A stretch of DNA of 64,000 nucleotides, from contig NZ_MRTQ01000008.1 in assembly GCF_001956215.1 (NCBI RefSeq), forward strand, positions 62,001 to 126,000, written 5' to 3'. This DNA is from Paenibacillus sp. FSL R5-0490. Its GTDB lineage: Bacteria; Bacillota; Bacilli; Bacillales; Cytobacillaceae. Below, piece after piece: positions 17,327 through 25,667 of the stretch (positions are counted from its first letter, which is position 1; every line of letters begins with the position of its first letter). The notes under the pieces were generated by a model that was not told the DNA's origin, searched no databases, and saw only the letters and a list, made by a program, of their open reading frames with translations. The position numbers and the translations under genes were made by a program.

Positions 17327-18592
17327 TTATTCAGTCACAAGCTGACCGCTTGTTCTTTTTTGCTTCTTCTCCGTTCTGATTTTCTTAATGTCGCGCTTCA
17401 TCAGCAAGGAGACGATGAAACCGATGGCAAGCATGGTGCCAAATACATAGAAGGTAATCGTATAGCTTTGCGTATTTTCATATATGTTGGATACAAGCAT
17501 AGGTCCGACCACACCGGCGATCGACCACGATGTTAGCAGATAGCCATGAATCGCGCCAAGCTGCTTGGTTCCAAACAGGTCTCCGATAAAGGCCGGAAGC
17601 GATGCAAATCCGCCCCCATAGCATGAAACAATGATATAAAGGAAAACAGAAAAGATAAACGAGTTTGTGATGAATGGAAGAATGAAGAATGCTGCCACCT
17701 GGATCAGGAAGAAGGTCATATATGTATTTCCTCTTCCAAGATAATCGGATGCAGATGCCCAGCCAATTCTTCCGCCTCCATTAAAGAGACCCATTATGCC
17801 AACGATGCTTGCTGCTGTGATGGCGCTGGCTCCAGTGATTTCCTGTGCCATTGGTGCGGCAACGGAGAGAATCATGATACCTGCAGAAATATTGATGAAC
17901 ATCATAATCCAAAGCAGCCAGAAACGCTTCGTCTTAATCGCTTCATTGGCAGTCATCTGTGCCAGGTCCGCTTTTACCGGCCGCTCTTCCCTGTTCTCTT
18001 CCATTCCTTCAGGTGCCCATCCTTCTGGCGGCTTAGCGATGTAAAGTGCTCCCAAAATCATCAGTACAAAATAACTGATTCCAAGGATGTAGAAGGTTGT
18101 CGGAATCGATGTGGCAATCATTAATCTGCTGGCAATCGGGCTTGTAATGAGAGCCCCTGCACCGAAGCCCATAACTGCCATCCCGGTGGCAAGTCCCCTT
18201 CTGTCAGGAAACCATTTTACCAGTGTGGAGACAGGTGCAATATAGCCAAAGCCAAGACCCAGCCCCCCAATGACACCGAAGAAAATCAGGAATAGGATAT
18301 AGTTCTCCATTTGAATGGCAAACCCGGATCCAATAATCCCAATTCCAAAGAAGACAGCAGCTATCATGGCTGACACTCTAGGCCCCCGTTTTTCTACAAA
18401 CCGGCCAAAAAAGGCTGCCGCAATTCCAAGAATAAAAATGGCAATGGTAAATGCCAGTGAGACGTCGGTTTTTTCCCAGCCCAGCGTTTCTTTCAATGGA
18501 TTTTGATAAACGCTGTATGCATAGACCGAACCAATTGATAAATGAATGGCGACGGCTGAAAGGGCAATCAGCCATCTGTTCTTGTTCGCCAT
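17327..18592 (-). CDS. OFA-family MFS transporter (oxalate/formate antiporter family)
   Basis: A 421-aa, 12-TM permease starting MANKNRWLIALSAVAIHLSIGSVYAYSVY, a start typical of OFA carriers. It shows GLGFGYIAPVSTLVKWFPDRRG and YGGGFASLPAFIGDLFGTKQLG. The conserved stretch LAQMTANEAIKTKRFW joins the halves. OFA members include OxlT, but most are uncharacterised. Its position convergent with the formate dehydrogenase operon makes formate or a related anion a natural cargo guess. It is a close paralogue of the protein at 48161-49423. Confidence 0.9.
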   Translation of the reverse strand: MANKNRWLIALSAVAIHLSIGSVYAYSVYQNPLKETLGWEKTDVSLAFTIAIFILGIAAAFFGRFVEKRGPRVSAMIAAVFFGIGIIGSGFAIQMENYILFLIFFGVIGGLGLGFGYIAPVSTLVKWFPDRRGLATGMAVMGFGAGALITSPIASRLMIATSIPTTFYILGISYFVLMILGALYIAKPPEGWAPEGMEENREERPVKADLAQMTANEAIKTKRFWLLWIMMFINISAGIMILSVAAPMAQEITGASAITAASIVGIMGLFNGGGRIGWASASDYLGRGNTYMTFFLIQVAAFFILPFITNSFIFSVFLYIIVSCYGGGFASLPAFIGDLFGTKQLGAIHGYLLTSWSIAGVVGPMLVSNIYENTQSYTITFYVFGTMLAIGFIVSLLMKRDIKKIRTEKKQKRTSGQLVTE

Positions 18593-18670
18593 AAATAACC
18601 CCTTTCCTGAATATTGTTTTATTTATTCCCCTTATAAGGAATAAGCTCCATGCTATTTTTTACCTTCCCA

Positions 18671-18708
18671 AAAAAGCCTGTCTCTAATCCTTTTAGAGAC
18701 AGGCTTTC
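18671..18708 (-). terminator. Terminator of the SAS-DUF5392-TetR operon
   Basis: AAAGCCTGTCTCTAA pairs with its complement at 18695-18707 around a short loop; the minus strand continues with a T run. Confidence 0.82.
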
Positions 18709-18714
18709 TGAAAA

Positions 18715-19323
18715 TCATTCCGATACGAACCCTTTTTTCAGTAAATAGATTTCTTTTTTGTAATTTTGGACAGCTTCGTCGAATGGCAGCTCCCCTGCAA
18801 ATTTTTTAACGATATTATGAAACGTGACAGAAGAAATAATCTGCATCATATGGAAAAGCTCCTGCTCGTCCTGAATATTCAGCCGATCCTTATTAATCAG
18901 ATTGCTGATTTTCTTAAAATTTTCATTCAGGTCATTTTCCCCGAAGCTTCTTGCCATAACATTTTCGATCCGGTGCGTCATATTAAGAAACAAATTCCTC
19001 AAAAACTGCAGATTTTCTTTTTCTTCTGTAATGATGGCTGTATAAAAATCGATCATCGCATCAAAAATATCACCATTATTTTTTTGGAGCGTTTCAAGAA
19101 AGTACATCTTATAAGCAGACACATGGCTATTTAATAAGTAGAAAAAAGCATCTTCTTTGTCATCAAAATACTGATAAAAGCTGCCGCGCGGGATTTTGGC
19201 ATATTTTATGATATTGGATATGGATGCCTGGTAAAGCGGCACGCGGGCAAATTCCTTTTTGGCCGCATGGACTAAATTTTCACGTTTGTCTTCAGGCAAA
19301 TTGAAAAAAGTAATTTTCGGCAA
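18715..19323 (-). CDS. TetR/AcrR family regulator
   Basis: A 202-aa protein with the helix-turn-helix QASISNIIKYAKIPRGSFYQY followed by FDDKEDAFFYLL, then a helical effector domain. TTG start with AAGGAGG. It is the third gene of an operon that starts with an alarmone synthetase. Three TGACAC-type palindromes surround the operon promoter (20633-20709) and are the obvious candidate sites for this protein. If so, the operon is autorepressed and released by an unknown ligand. Binding is inferred. Confidence 0.88.
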   Translation of the reverse strand: MPKITFFNLPEDKRENLVHAAKKEFARVPLYQASISNIIKYAKIPRGSFYQYFDDKEDAFFYLLNSHVSAYKMYFLETLQKNNGDIFDAMIDFYTAIITEEKENLQFLRNLFLNMTHRIENVMARSFGENDLNENFKKISNLINKDRLNIQDEQELFHMMQIISSVTFHNIVKKFAGELPFDEAVQNYKKEIYLLKKGFVSE

Positions 19324-19336
19324 ATTTTGTTCCTCC

Positions 19337-19762
19337 TTATTGCCAGCCTCTTTTTTCCTCCTTTAAGAATTGGATAAAATAAGGGACAGCCTTTCTGGGG
19401 TTCTCATTGATCAATGCTTGATATCTCGTTTTAATAGGATCAGAAGCAAATCGGCTTTTAGAAATCCGTTCTTTCATGTACTGTAAGCTCATTTTTTGAA
19501 TTTCCAGCTGCTGATGCTTCCCTTCTTTAGAAAGTGCGAAACCGAGCGCACCAATAATCGCGTAAATCAGAATGGCTGCCGGCGATGTTTTCTCATCCTG
19601 AACGGTGAAAAACAAGGTCATGAGATTGATTAGTGACAGAATAATCAAGGGTGTAGACCAAAAAATATATCTGGAAGCTTTTTTCATGATGGGAGATACT
19701 ATTTCTTCAAGCTGTTCAAGCTCTCTTTTTACGAAATTCGGCATATCTGTCCACACTTGCAT
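19337..19762 (-). CDS. DUF5392-like membrane protein (YwnF-like)
   Basis: A 141-aa protein with a soluble N-terminal helix, two hydrophobic segments (about residues 32-53 and 62-77) and a charged helical C-terminal half (KMSLQYMKERISKSRF, NPRKAVPYFIQFLKEE). It resembles B. subtilis YwnF by length and layout; the assignment is from memory. Start ATG 19762 with AAGGAGA. It is the middle gene of the alarmone synthetase operon, 15 nt from each neighbour. Function unknown. Confidence 0.7.
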   Translation of the reverse strand: MQVWTDMPNFVKRELEQLEEIVSPIMKKASRYIFWSTPLIILSLINLMTLFFTVQDEKTSPAAILIYAIIGALGFALSKEGKHQQLEIQKMSLQYMKERISKSRFASDPIKTRYQALINENPRKAVPYFIQFLKEEKRGWQ

Positions 19763-19776
19763 TTATTTCGTCTCCT

Positions 19777-20496
19777 TTAAGTTTTAATCCCTTTATGGCC
19801 CAGCAGAAATTGCAGGCTTTCGGGCGAAAAAGTCATGGCTACTTCATCATCCAGCTGTTTTAAAGCAATCATTTCATCATGTAGATTCTCCATTTTCCGA
19901 TCAAGGCGTGAAGCTGTGTCAGCTGCCTCTTTCAGTTCATTCACTATTCTTTGCGGAATTTCTTTATTGTACTTGTAGTAAATCTTGTGCTCGAGGCTCG
20001 CCCAGAAGTCCATCGCTATCGTCCGTATTTGAATCTCTACAGGAACCAGCTCTTCCCTGTCAGACATAAAAATGGGGATCTGAACAATCAGATGAAGGCT
20101 TTGGTAGCCATTTGGCTTTGGATGCTGAATATAATCTCTGCATTCGAGCACGGTTATATCTTTCTGGCTTTCAAGCATGTCTTTGATCTTGTAGATATCG
20201 GAAACAAAGGAACATGTAATGCGGACGCCCGCAATATCCCTGATATTTTGCTTAATGGATTCTAAGGAAATATCCAATTTTTTTCTTTGCAGCTTTTTAA
20301 ATATACTTTCTGGAGATTTAATTCGTGATTTTATATGCTCAATCGGATTATAGTCATGCACATACTGAAATTCTTCTTTAAGTATATTTAATTTCGTGTT
20401 TATTTCTTCCAATGCGAACTTGTAGGACATCATAAAACGCACTAAATCTGTCCTTAATTCCTTCAGTGTAACTTGCTCAGGCGTATTTGTGGCCAT
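19777..20496 (-). CDS. Small alarmone synthetase, (p)ppGpp synthetase RelA/SpoT family
   Basis: Transfers pyrophosphate from ATP to GTP/GDP to make (p)ppGpp. It is a synthetase-only protein without an HD hydrolase domain. Motifs are the ATP-binding block RIKSPESIFKKLQRK, DIAGVRITCSFVSDIYKI, the GTP-binding G-loop PKPNGYQSLHLIVQIP, and EIQIRTIAMDFWASLEHK (catalytic Glu-x-Gln). The start is ATG 20496 (MATNTPEQ) with AAAGGAG close by, rather than an in-frame start at 20568. The resulting 239 aa is slightly longer than SasA/YwaC and SasB/YjbM (about 210). First annotated enzyme of the TetR-controlled operon. Confidence 0.92.
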   Translation of the reverse strand: MATNTPEQVTLKELRTDLVRFMMSYKFALEEINTKLNILKEEFQYVHDYNPIEHIKSRIKSPESIFKKLQRKKLDISLESIKQNIRDIAGVRITCSFVSDIYKIKDMLESQKDITVLECRDYIQHPKPNGYQSLHLIVQIPIFMSDREELVPVEIQIRTIAMDFWASLEHKIYYKYNKEIPQRIVNELKEAADTASRLDRKMENLHDEMIALKQLDDEVAMTFSPESLQFLLGHKGIKT

Positions 20497-20617
20497 ATGG
20501 ACTCCTTTGAATTTCAGCCTTATTTTTGGGTGGCTTAAAACTGGATGGCTTTTTGCAGACTTCTGCATTTACCCCCTGTTTTTGCAATTTAGAAATAAGC
20601 AATTGAATTTTGGACAA
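20477..20617 (-). CDS. Possible leader peptide/small ORF overlapping the alarmone synthetase start (46 aa)
   Basis: TTG 20617 is preceded by GAGGTGA at a good distance. The frame runs 46 codons (SKIQLLISKLQKQGVNAEV then a Lys/Pro-rich tail KKPSSFKPPKNKAE) and stops at 20477, 20 nt inside the synthetase gene in another frame. Composition is protein-like, with an amphipathic helix then a basic tail. It could be a real microprotein or a translational-coupling leader. No homologue recognised. Confidence 0.45.
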   Translation of the reverse strand: MSKIQLLISKLQKQGVNAEVCKKPSSFKPPKNKAEIQRSPYGHKYA

Positions 20618-20632
20618 TGCTTTCACCTCGAT

Positions 20633-20709
20633 ATGACACAGTGTCATCCTTACAATTGAATTGTATATGACAACGTGTCATACGTCAACTGAATATGACA
20701 CAATGTCAC
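20633..20709. promoter_or_regulatory. Three tandem palindromic operators upstream of the alarmone operon
   Basis: ATGACACAGTGTCAT (20633-20647), ATGACAACGTGTCAT (20667-20681) and ATGACACAATGTCAC (20695-20709). Centres are 34 and 28 bp apart. They bracket and fill the promoter at 20660-20688, a geometry suited to repression by the co-transcribed TetR protein. Confidence 0.72.
20660..20688 (-). promoter_or_regulatory. Promoter of the alarmone synthetase operon
   Basis: Minus-strand TTGACG (20683-20688), exactly 17 bp, then TACAAT (20660-20665). The middle operator occupies the spacer, and the other two flank the promoter. Confidence 0.68.
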
Positions 20710-20859
20710 AAATTTGACTTCTTTTGATTCAATGGATAGCTGTTTTAGAAACACAGCTCTAGCCTATTTACATGTCATCATTTTAAACTGTATAATTATT
20801 AAATAATTAGTTACTCTTGATAACTATTACTCAAGGTAACCAAATGGGAGGTTATTAAG

Positions 20860-21288
20860 ATCGAAACATTCCATCGTTTTTTTCATCACCTTGTGCTATT
20901 GTATCGCCCATTTGAAAATAGGCTGAATACTGAGTTAAGCAAGCATCAATTATACCGGGCTCAATGGTCCATCATGTATTACATGTTTAACGATGGTTCC
21001 GTTACATTGGTGGAGCTTTCCCATTACCTTGGCGTTGAAAAACCAACGGTGACACGGACGATTGCAAAATTGGAGGAAATGGGCTATTTAGAACCGGTGC
21101 CGACTAAAGACAAACGGGAAAAAAGAATGCAGCTGACTGCTGCCGGCAGGAAGGTTTATCAGGAAGTCCGCGCCACAATCGATGAATTCGAACAGGATAT
21201 TTTAAAAGGAATTTCAGAGGAAGAACAGCTGGAAGGAATTCGCCTGATGAGTGAGATCCGCAAAAATTTACTGCAGGGAGAGTTATAA
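20860..21288 (+). CDS. MarR family transcriptional regulator
   Basis: Winged-helix MarR protein: HQLYRAQWSIMYYMF leads to the HTH SHYLGVEKPTVTRTIAKLEEMGYL and the wing PTKDKREKRMQLTAAG. The first canonical start is GTG 20893, but the homologous N-terminus (TFHRFFHHLVLLYRPFENRL) reads in frame upstream to an ATC codon at 20860, 8 nt after GGGAGG. Initiation at ATC, or at ATT 20854, is therefore likely; otherwise the protein starts at 20893 and loses part of helix 1. The MFS gene follows directly, and MarR proteins often control such an adjacent exporter. Confidence 0.85.
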   Translation: METFHRFFHHLVLLYRPFENRLNTELSKHQLYRAQWSIMYYMFNDGSVTLVELSHYLGVEKPTVTRTIAKLEEMGYLEPVPTKDKREKRMQLTAAGRKVYQEVRATIDEFEQDILKGISEEEQLEGIRLMSEIRKNLLQGEL

Positions 21289-21289
21289 A

Positions 21290-22477
21290 TTGAATTCGAA
21301 GCTTTGGACAAAGGATTTTATGATTGTTTCATCGGTTAATTTTTTCTTAACATTGATTTTCTATCTGCTGATGGTGACTATCGCTGTTTTTGCAGTGGAT
21401 TACTATAGTGCCACAACCAGCCAGGCCGGGCTTGTGACAGGCATTTTTATCATTGGGACGCTCATTGGTAGACTTTATATCGGGCGGGCTATTGATAAGA
21501 TTGGACGCAAAAAAACCCTTTTTATCGGCTTGATCTTTTTTACGCTGACGACTCTTTTGTATTTCGAAAGCGTTGGAATTGCTTTCCTGCTGATGACAAG
21601 GTTTATACATGGCATTGCTTTAGGGGTGGCAAGCACGGCGACTGGAACCATCGCGGCACAAATTATTCCGGCAGCACGCAAGGGGGAAGGAATTGGCTAC
21701 TTCAGTATGAGCACAACACTGGCGACAGCTGTTGGGCCATTCATAGGCCTATTAATGATGCAAAAAGTTTCTTTCCAAGTGATTTTTGTCTTCTGTCTGG
21801 CCATCGGTATTATTGCCCTTATGACAACCTTCTTTTTATATGTTCCGGCCGTTGAAACCTCAGATGTGAAAAAGCCAGGCTTTCAGCTTTCCAGCTTTAT
21901 CGAGCCAAAAGCGGTTAAGATCGCATTTATTACCCTGGCGATTGCATTTGCTTATTCCGGTGTCCTCTCTTTTATCAACTTTTACGCAATGGAAGTCGAT
22001 TTAGTAAAGGCTGCGAGCTTTTTCTTTCTCATCTACTCAGCTGCTGTCCTGGTTTCACGTCCATTTACCGGCCGGCTGATGGATTCTAAAGGAGCAAATT
22101 ATGTGATGTACCCCGCTTTTATCCTATTTGCGGCAGGCATGTTTGTGCTCAGCACAGCAAACAGCAGTTTTACCCTTCTTTTGGCTGGAGCACTGATTGG
22201 TCTTGGCTTTGGAAACATGCAGTCCTGCACCCAGGCCGTGGCCGTCAAGCTGACACCTGCACATCGGATGGGATTGGCGACGTCAACGTTTTTCATTTTT
22301 CTTGATGCAGGCCTGGGATTTGGGCCCTATTTGCTTGGGTTCATTATTCCGGTTACAGGGTATGGCAAACTCTATGGCATGATGGCCGTGTTTGTATTAT
22401 TGTCAGCGATTTTATATTATTTCCTGCATGGGAAGAAAGAAACTATGCAGAATCGTATCCTGAAAGAATCAGCTTAA
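21290..22477 (+). CDS. MFS transporter (drug-efflux-like, MarR-linked)
   Basis: A 395-aa 12-TM permease. Signature GRLYIGRAIDKIGRKKTLFIG follows helix 2 and PFTGRLMDSKGANYVMY is the matching loop in the second half. Motif C-like GPFIGLLMM lies in helix 5. The start is TTG 21290 with GGGAGAG 8 nt upstream, one nt after the MarR stop, so the two genes form one transcript. The layout suggests a MarR-regulated exporter; cargo unknown. Confidence 0.88.
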   Translation: MNSKLWTKDFMIVSSVNFFLTLIFYLLMVTIAVFAVDYYSATTSQAGLVTGIFIIGTLIGRLYIGRAIDKIGRKKTLFIGLIFFTLTTLLYFESVGIAFLLMTRFIHGIALGVASTATGTIAAQIIPAARKGEGIGYFSMSTTLATAVGPFIGLLMMQKVSFQVIFVFCLAIGIIALMTTFFLYVPAVETSDVKKPGFQLSSFIEPKAVKIAFITLAIAFAYSGVLSFINFYAMEVDLVKAASFFFLIYSAAVLVSRPFTGRLMDSKGANYVMYPAFILFAAGMFVLSTANSSFTLLLAGALIGLGFGNMQSCTQAVAVKLTPAHRMGLATSTFFIFLDAGLGFGPYLLGFIIPVTGYGKLYGMMAVFVLLSAILYYFLHGKKETMQNRILKESA

Positions 22478-22481
22478 TATA

Positions 22482-22514
22482 AAAATCCCGCCACATTCCC
22501 TGCGGCGGGATTTT
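22482..22514. terminator. Bidirectional terminator
   Basis: AAAATCCCGCC and GGCGGGATTTT form an 11-bp stem around 11 nt, with U-tracts available on both strands. It ends the MFS gene and the convergent membrane-protein gene. Confidence 0.85.
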
Positions 22515-22522
22515 ATTTATAG

Positions 22523-22981
22523 CTATATTTTCCTCAAAGCTGAAATGGTGCCTGATATCACGATTAATAAATGGGATAAGATAAAGGTATACACATTAAA
22601 ATACAAACTATTTGTATATTGATTGAACCAGCCAAAACGGTAAATTCTCGATTCCGGATTACCCGGCGTCCCTCCAAGAGCCATAATCAGCTCACTTTTG
22701 TAATCATTGATGCCAATCACCAGCAAAACACATACGGCAATTGCAAAAAGTAAGATTCCTATTGTGGTTTTACGATTTTTCACCATTTTTCCTTTTACCA
22801 GTTTAAAAGTATAAACCCAACTGCAAATAAAGACAGGTGTAAATAGAAAGATGACTAGGATGCCTAAATTCCCATTGCCGGAAACCACATGCGGATTGAC
22901 CGTAAAAACATGTTCTATAAGGTAAAATCCAAAGAATGAAAACAGGAAGCACAGGATCCAAAAAATCGTTTTTTTACTCAA
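22523..22981 (-). CDS. Four-TM membrane protein of unknown function
   Basis: A 152-aa protein with hydrophobic segments at about residues 6-24, 42-62, 74-92 and 126-146, and a short extracytoplasmic stretch rich in Gly/Asn/Arg (GGTPGNPESRIYRFGWFN) before the last segment. TTG start with AAAGGGTG. I do not recognise the family. It is monocistronic, facing away from the Bce-type module. Confidence 0.7.
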   Translation of the reverse strand: MSKKTIFWILCFLFSFFGFYLIEHVFTVNPHVVSGNGNLGILVIFLFTPVFICSWVYTFKLVKGKMVKNRKTTIGILLFAIAVCVLLVIGINDYKSELIMALGGTPGNPESRIYRFGWFNQYTNSLYFNVYTFILSHLLIVISGTISALRKI

Positions 22982-23113
22982 GAGCAGACACCCTTTTCGT
23001 GATTTGCAGCTTTTTACCCTATTTTACCACAGCGCGGAAACAATCTGGCATACCTTTATTTTTTCCTATACAATAAATAATGGAAGGAAAATGCAAAAGT
23101 GTGGTGAGTTGAT

Positions 23114-23809
23114 TTGTTTAAAGTGCTTTTAATTGAGGATGATGCCTCCCTTTTTACTGAAATTAAAGACCGACTCTCCCAGTGGTCTTATGAAGTCTAT
23201 GGAATTCAGGACTTCAGTGGGGTCATGAAGGAGTTTGCCGGCATTCAGCCGGATCTGGTCATTATCGATATCCAGCTTCCGAAGTTCGACGGGTTTCATT
23301 GGTGCCGGATGATCCGTTCACATTCGAATGTGCCAATTATTTTTCTGTCATCCCGGGATCACCCCACAGACCAGGTCATGTCCATGCAGCTTGGCGCTGA
23401 CGATTTCGTCCAAAAGCCCTTCCACTTCGATGTGCTAATTGCAAAAATCCAGGCAATTCTAAGACGTGTCTATAACTATAGTGCCGTTCAGAATAACCTT
23501 AAAACCTGGTGCGGTGCGGCGGTTGATTTTGAAAAAAATACGGTTTCAAATGAGAGTGGTTCTATAGAATTAACGAAAAATGAAATCTACATATTAAAGC
23601 TTCTCATCGAAAGAAAAAATCAAATTGTCAGCAGGGATGAGATAATAAATAGCCTATGGGATGACAAGCGATTCATTAGTGACAATACTCTGACGGTTAA
23701 TGTTAACAGACTAAGGAAAAAGCTTGATGAACTTGGGCTTGGCGCCAGGGTCGAAACAAAGGTCGGCCAGGGTTATATGGCAATTGAAGAGGAAGCCCCG
23801 CATGTTTAG
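23114..23809 (+). CDS. Response regulator, OmpR/PhoB family (BceR-like)
   Basis: A 231-aa regulator. The receiver domain has D9-D10, phospho-acceptor D52 (LVIIDIQLPKFDG), T/S switch FLSSRD and Lys in FVQKPF. The C-terminal winged helix includes ELTKNEIYILKLLI and DNTLTVNVNRLRKKL. TTG start. The order regulator-kinase-ATPase-permease is that of B. subtilis BceRS-BceAB and YxdJK-YxdLM, which sense and expel peptide antibiotics such as bacitracin. Its likely target is the TGACA-N4-TGTCA palindrome at 24799-24822. Confidence 0.93.
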   Translation: MFKVLLIEDDASLFTEIKDRLSQWSYEVYGIQDFSGVMKEFAGIQPDLVIIDIQLPKFDGFHWCRMIRSHSNVPIIFLSSRDHPTDQVMSMQLGADDFVQKPFHFDVLIAKIQAILRRVYNYSAVQNNLKTWCGAAVDFEKNTVSNESGSIELTKNEIYILKLLIERKNQIVSRDEIINSLWDDKRFISDNTLTVNVNRLRKKLDELGLGARVETKVGQGYMAIEEEAPHV

Positions 23810-24806
23810 GAAATATATCAGGGAACGGTTAAGCTGGATCCTGCTGTTCGGTTTCCTTCAGGTGCTTGCGGCCTTTGTAGTATATATCGACTCAGCCATA
23901 TCTCTTAGGCCCTTCCTTTATTACGCCTTTTTGTCTTCGATCATTTTTACTGGATTCTTTTTAATCCGTTATCAAAAAGAAACACGATTTTACAGAGAAG
24001 TAGCAGAGAGTGAAGTAAATCTGGATCTGACGAGCATACCGGAGTGTGAAAGTCCTTTTGAAAAAATAATAGAATCGAGCCTGGTTAACCAAACCGAGCG
24101 GTTTAAACAGGAGCACACCCGGAATTGGACACTGCTCGAGCAGGAAAAAGATGAACTGCTTTCCTGGATTCATGAAGTCAAAACCCCCTTGACTGCCATG
24201 CATCTCATGATTGACCGGATCGAGGATCAGAACCTTAAATCCGCCCTTACATACGAATGGCTGCGCATCAACCTTCTTCTGGATCAGCAGCTGCATCAAA
24301 AGCGGATTCCTTCTATGGAAAATGACCTGTATATTGAAATAGTTAATCTTGAAGATATCCTATTCAGTGAGATTAAATCTCTTCAGTCCTGGTGCATGCA
24401 AAAAGGCATTGGCTTTGAAATGGAAATGGAAGAAACAGGTGCCCTGAGCGACGCCAAATGGCTCAGCTTTATCATTCGCCAGCTACTAACCAATGCTGTG
24501 AAGTATAGTGAGGAATCAGATATTTTCATTTCGAGCTCGCAGTATGACGGAAAAATCTCCTTAAGGATTCAGGATTTTGGCAGAGGCATTGATCAAAGGG
24601 ATTTGCCGCGAATCTTTGAGAAGGGATTCACATCTACTGCAAAACACCATGAAAATGCAGCAACAGGCATGGGGTTATATTTAGCCAAAAAAGCCGCAGA
24701 CCAGCTCAAAATTAACATCCATGCAGAGTCTGTTTTAGGCAAAGGCACCACCATGACACTTGTCTTCCCTACCCGCAATGATTTCGTCAGCATAACAGGC
24801 ATGTGA
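23802..24806 (+). CDS. Intramembrane-sensing histidine kinase (BceS-like)
   Basis: A 334-aa protein with two TM helices near the N-terminus (about residues 10-30 and 36-55) and almost no extracytoplasmic loop, the hallmark of BceS kinases that take their signal from the partner transporter. H-box SWIHEVKTPLTAMH (H124), N-box QLLTNAVKYS, G-boxes DFGRGI and GMGLYLAKKAA. ATG 23802 with GAGGAAG is chosen over upstream in-frame starts; it overlaps the regulator by 8 nt. Confidence 0.92.
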   Translation: MFRKYIRERLSWILLFGFLQVLAAFVVYIDSAISLRPFLYYAFLSSIIFTGFFLIRYQKETRFYREVAESEVNLDLTSIPECESPFEKIIESSLVNQTERFKQEHTRNWTLLEQEKDELLSWIHEVKTPLTAMHLMIDRIEDQNLKSALTYEWLRINLLLDQQLHQKRIPSMENDLYIEIVNLEDILFSEIKSLQSWCMQKGIGFEMEMEETGALSDAKWLSFIIRQLLTNAVKYSEESDIFISSSQYDGKISLRIQDFGRGIDQRDLPRIFEKGFTSTAKHHENAATGMGLYLAKKAADQLKINIHAESVLGKGTTMTLVFPTRNDFVSITGM

Positions 24807-24822
24807 CAAAATTGTCACATGC
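24799..24822 (+). promoter_or_regulatory. BceR-type operator palindrome overlapping the kinase stop codon
   Basis: GCATGTGAC and GTCACATGC are perfect 9-bp arms around AAAATT, containing TGACA-N4-TGTCA as in known BceR-like boxes. It is followed by TTTTGC, so it could also fold as a weak terminator. The transporter -10 (TATAAT, 24872-24877) lies about 50 bp downstream. Confidence 0.65.
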
Positions 24823-24905
24823 TTTTGCTATTTGTTCGTCCAATCGAAGGATTTACATAGTTTTACCCTTCTATAATTAAGCTATAAAAGAAAGGATGAT
24901 TACAC

Positions 24906-25667
24906 GTGACTGTACTTGAAGCCAAAAAAATTCATAAAAGCTACGGCAATAAATTTAATAGGCAGGAAGTATTAAAAGGAATTGATATGAAGATTGAAAC
25001 GGGTGAATTTGTAAGCATTATGGGCGCTTCCGGTTCAGGGAAGACCACACTTCTCAATGTGCTCTCTTCTATTGACAGTGCAAGCGGCGGAGAAATCAAC
25101 ATTGAAGGAAAAGAAATGACAAGACTGAAGGAAAAACAGCTCGCTGAGTTCCGCAAGAGGCATCTCGGATTTATTTTTCAGGAATATAATCTGCTGGATA
25201 CATTGACAGTGAAGGAAAATATCCTTCTTCCCCTTTCCATCAGCAAAACACCAAAAAAAGAGGCAGATGAAAAGTTTGCAGCGGTGGCGGCAGAGCTTGG
25301 CATTTTAGAGTTAAAGGATAAATATCCAAACGAAATTTCCGGCGGGCAAAAGCAGCGGACTTCTGCAGCTCGTGCGTTTATCCATGAGCCAAGCATTATT
25401 TTCGCTGATGAGCCGACAGGCGCGCTCGATTCGAAATCAGCATCAGACTTATTAAATAAGTTAAGTGATTTAAATGAGAAAAGGAAAGCAACAATCATCA
25501 TGGTCACCCATGATCCAGTAGCAGCCAGCTTCTGCAGCCGGGTTATTTTCATTAAGGATGGTCAGATCTATACACAGCTAAATAAGGGTGATCAATCAAG
25601 ACAGGCTTTTTTCAAGGATATTATGAAAACACAGGGCGTTTTGGGCGGTGTGCAGCATGAGCATTAA
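24906..25667 (+). CDS. ABC transporter ATP-binding protein (BceA-like)
   Basis: A 253-aa ATPase with Walker [11 protein letters not shown]-loop FQEYNLL, signature [17 protein letters not shown], Walker [14 protein letters not shown] and switch VTHDP. It belongs to the MacB/LolD-like group that powers FtsX-fold permeases without transporting directly. With the following permease it forms a detoxification and sensor module for cell-wall-active peptides. It is expressed from its own promoter (TATAAT 24872-24877), separate from the regulator-kinase pair. Confidence 0.94.
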   Translation: MTVLEAKKIHKSYGNKFNRQEVLKGIDMKIETGEFVSIMGASGSGKTTLLNVLSSIDSASGGEINIEGKEMTRLKEKQLAEFRKRHLGFIFQEYNLLDTLTVKENILLPLSISKTPKKEADEKFAAVAAELGILELKDKYPNEISGGQKQRTSAARAFIHEPSIIFADEPTGALDSKSASDLLNKLSDLNEKRKATIIMVTHDPVAASFCSRVIFIKDGQIYTQLNKGDQSRQAFFKDIMKTQGVLGGVQHEH

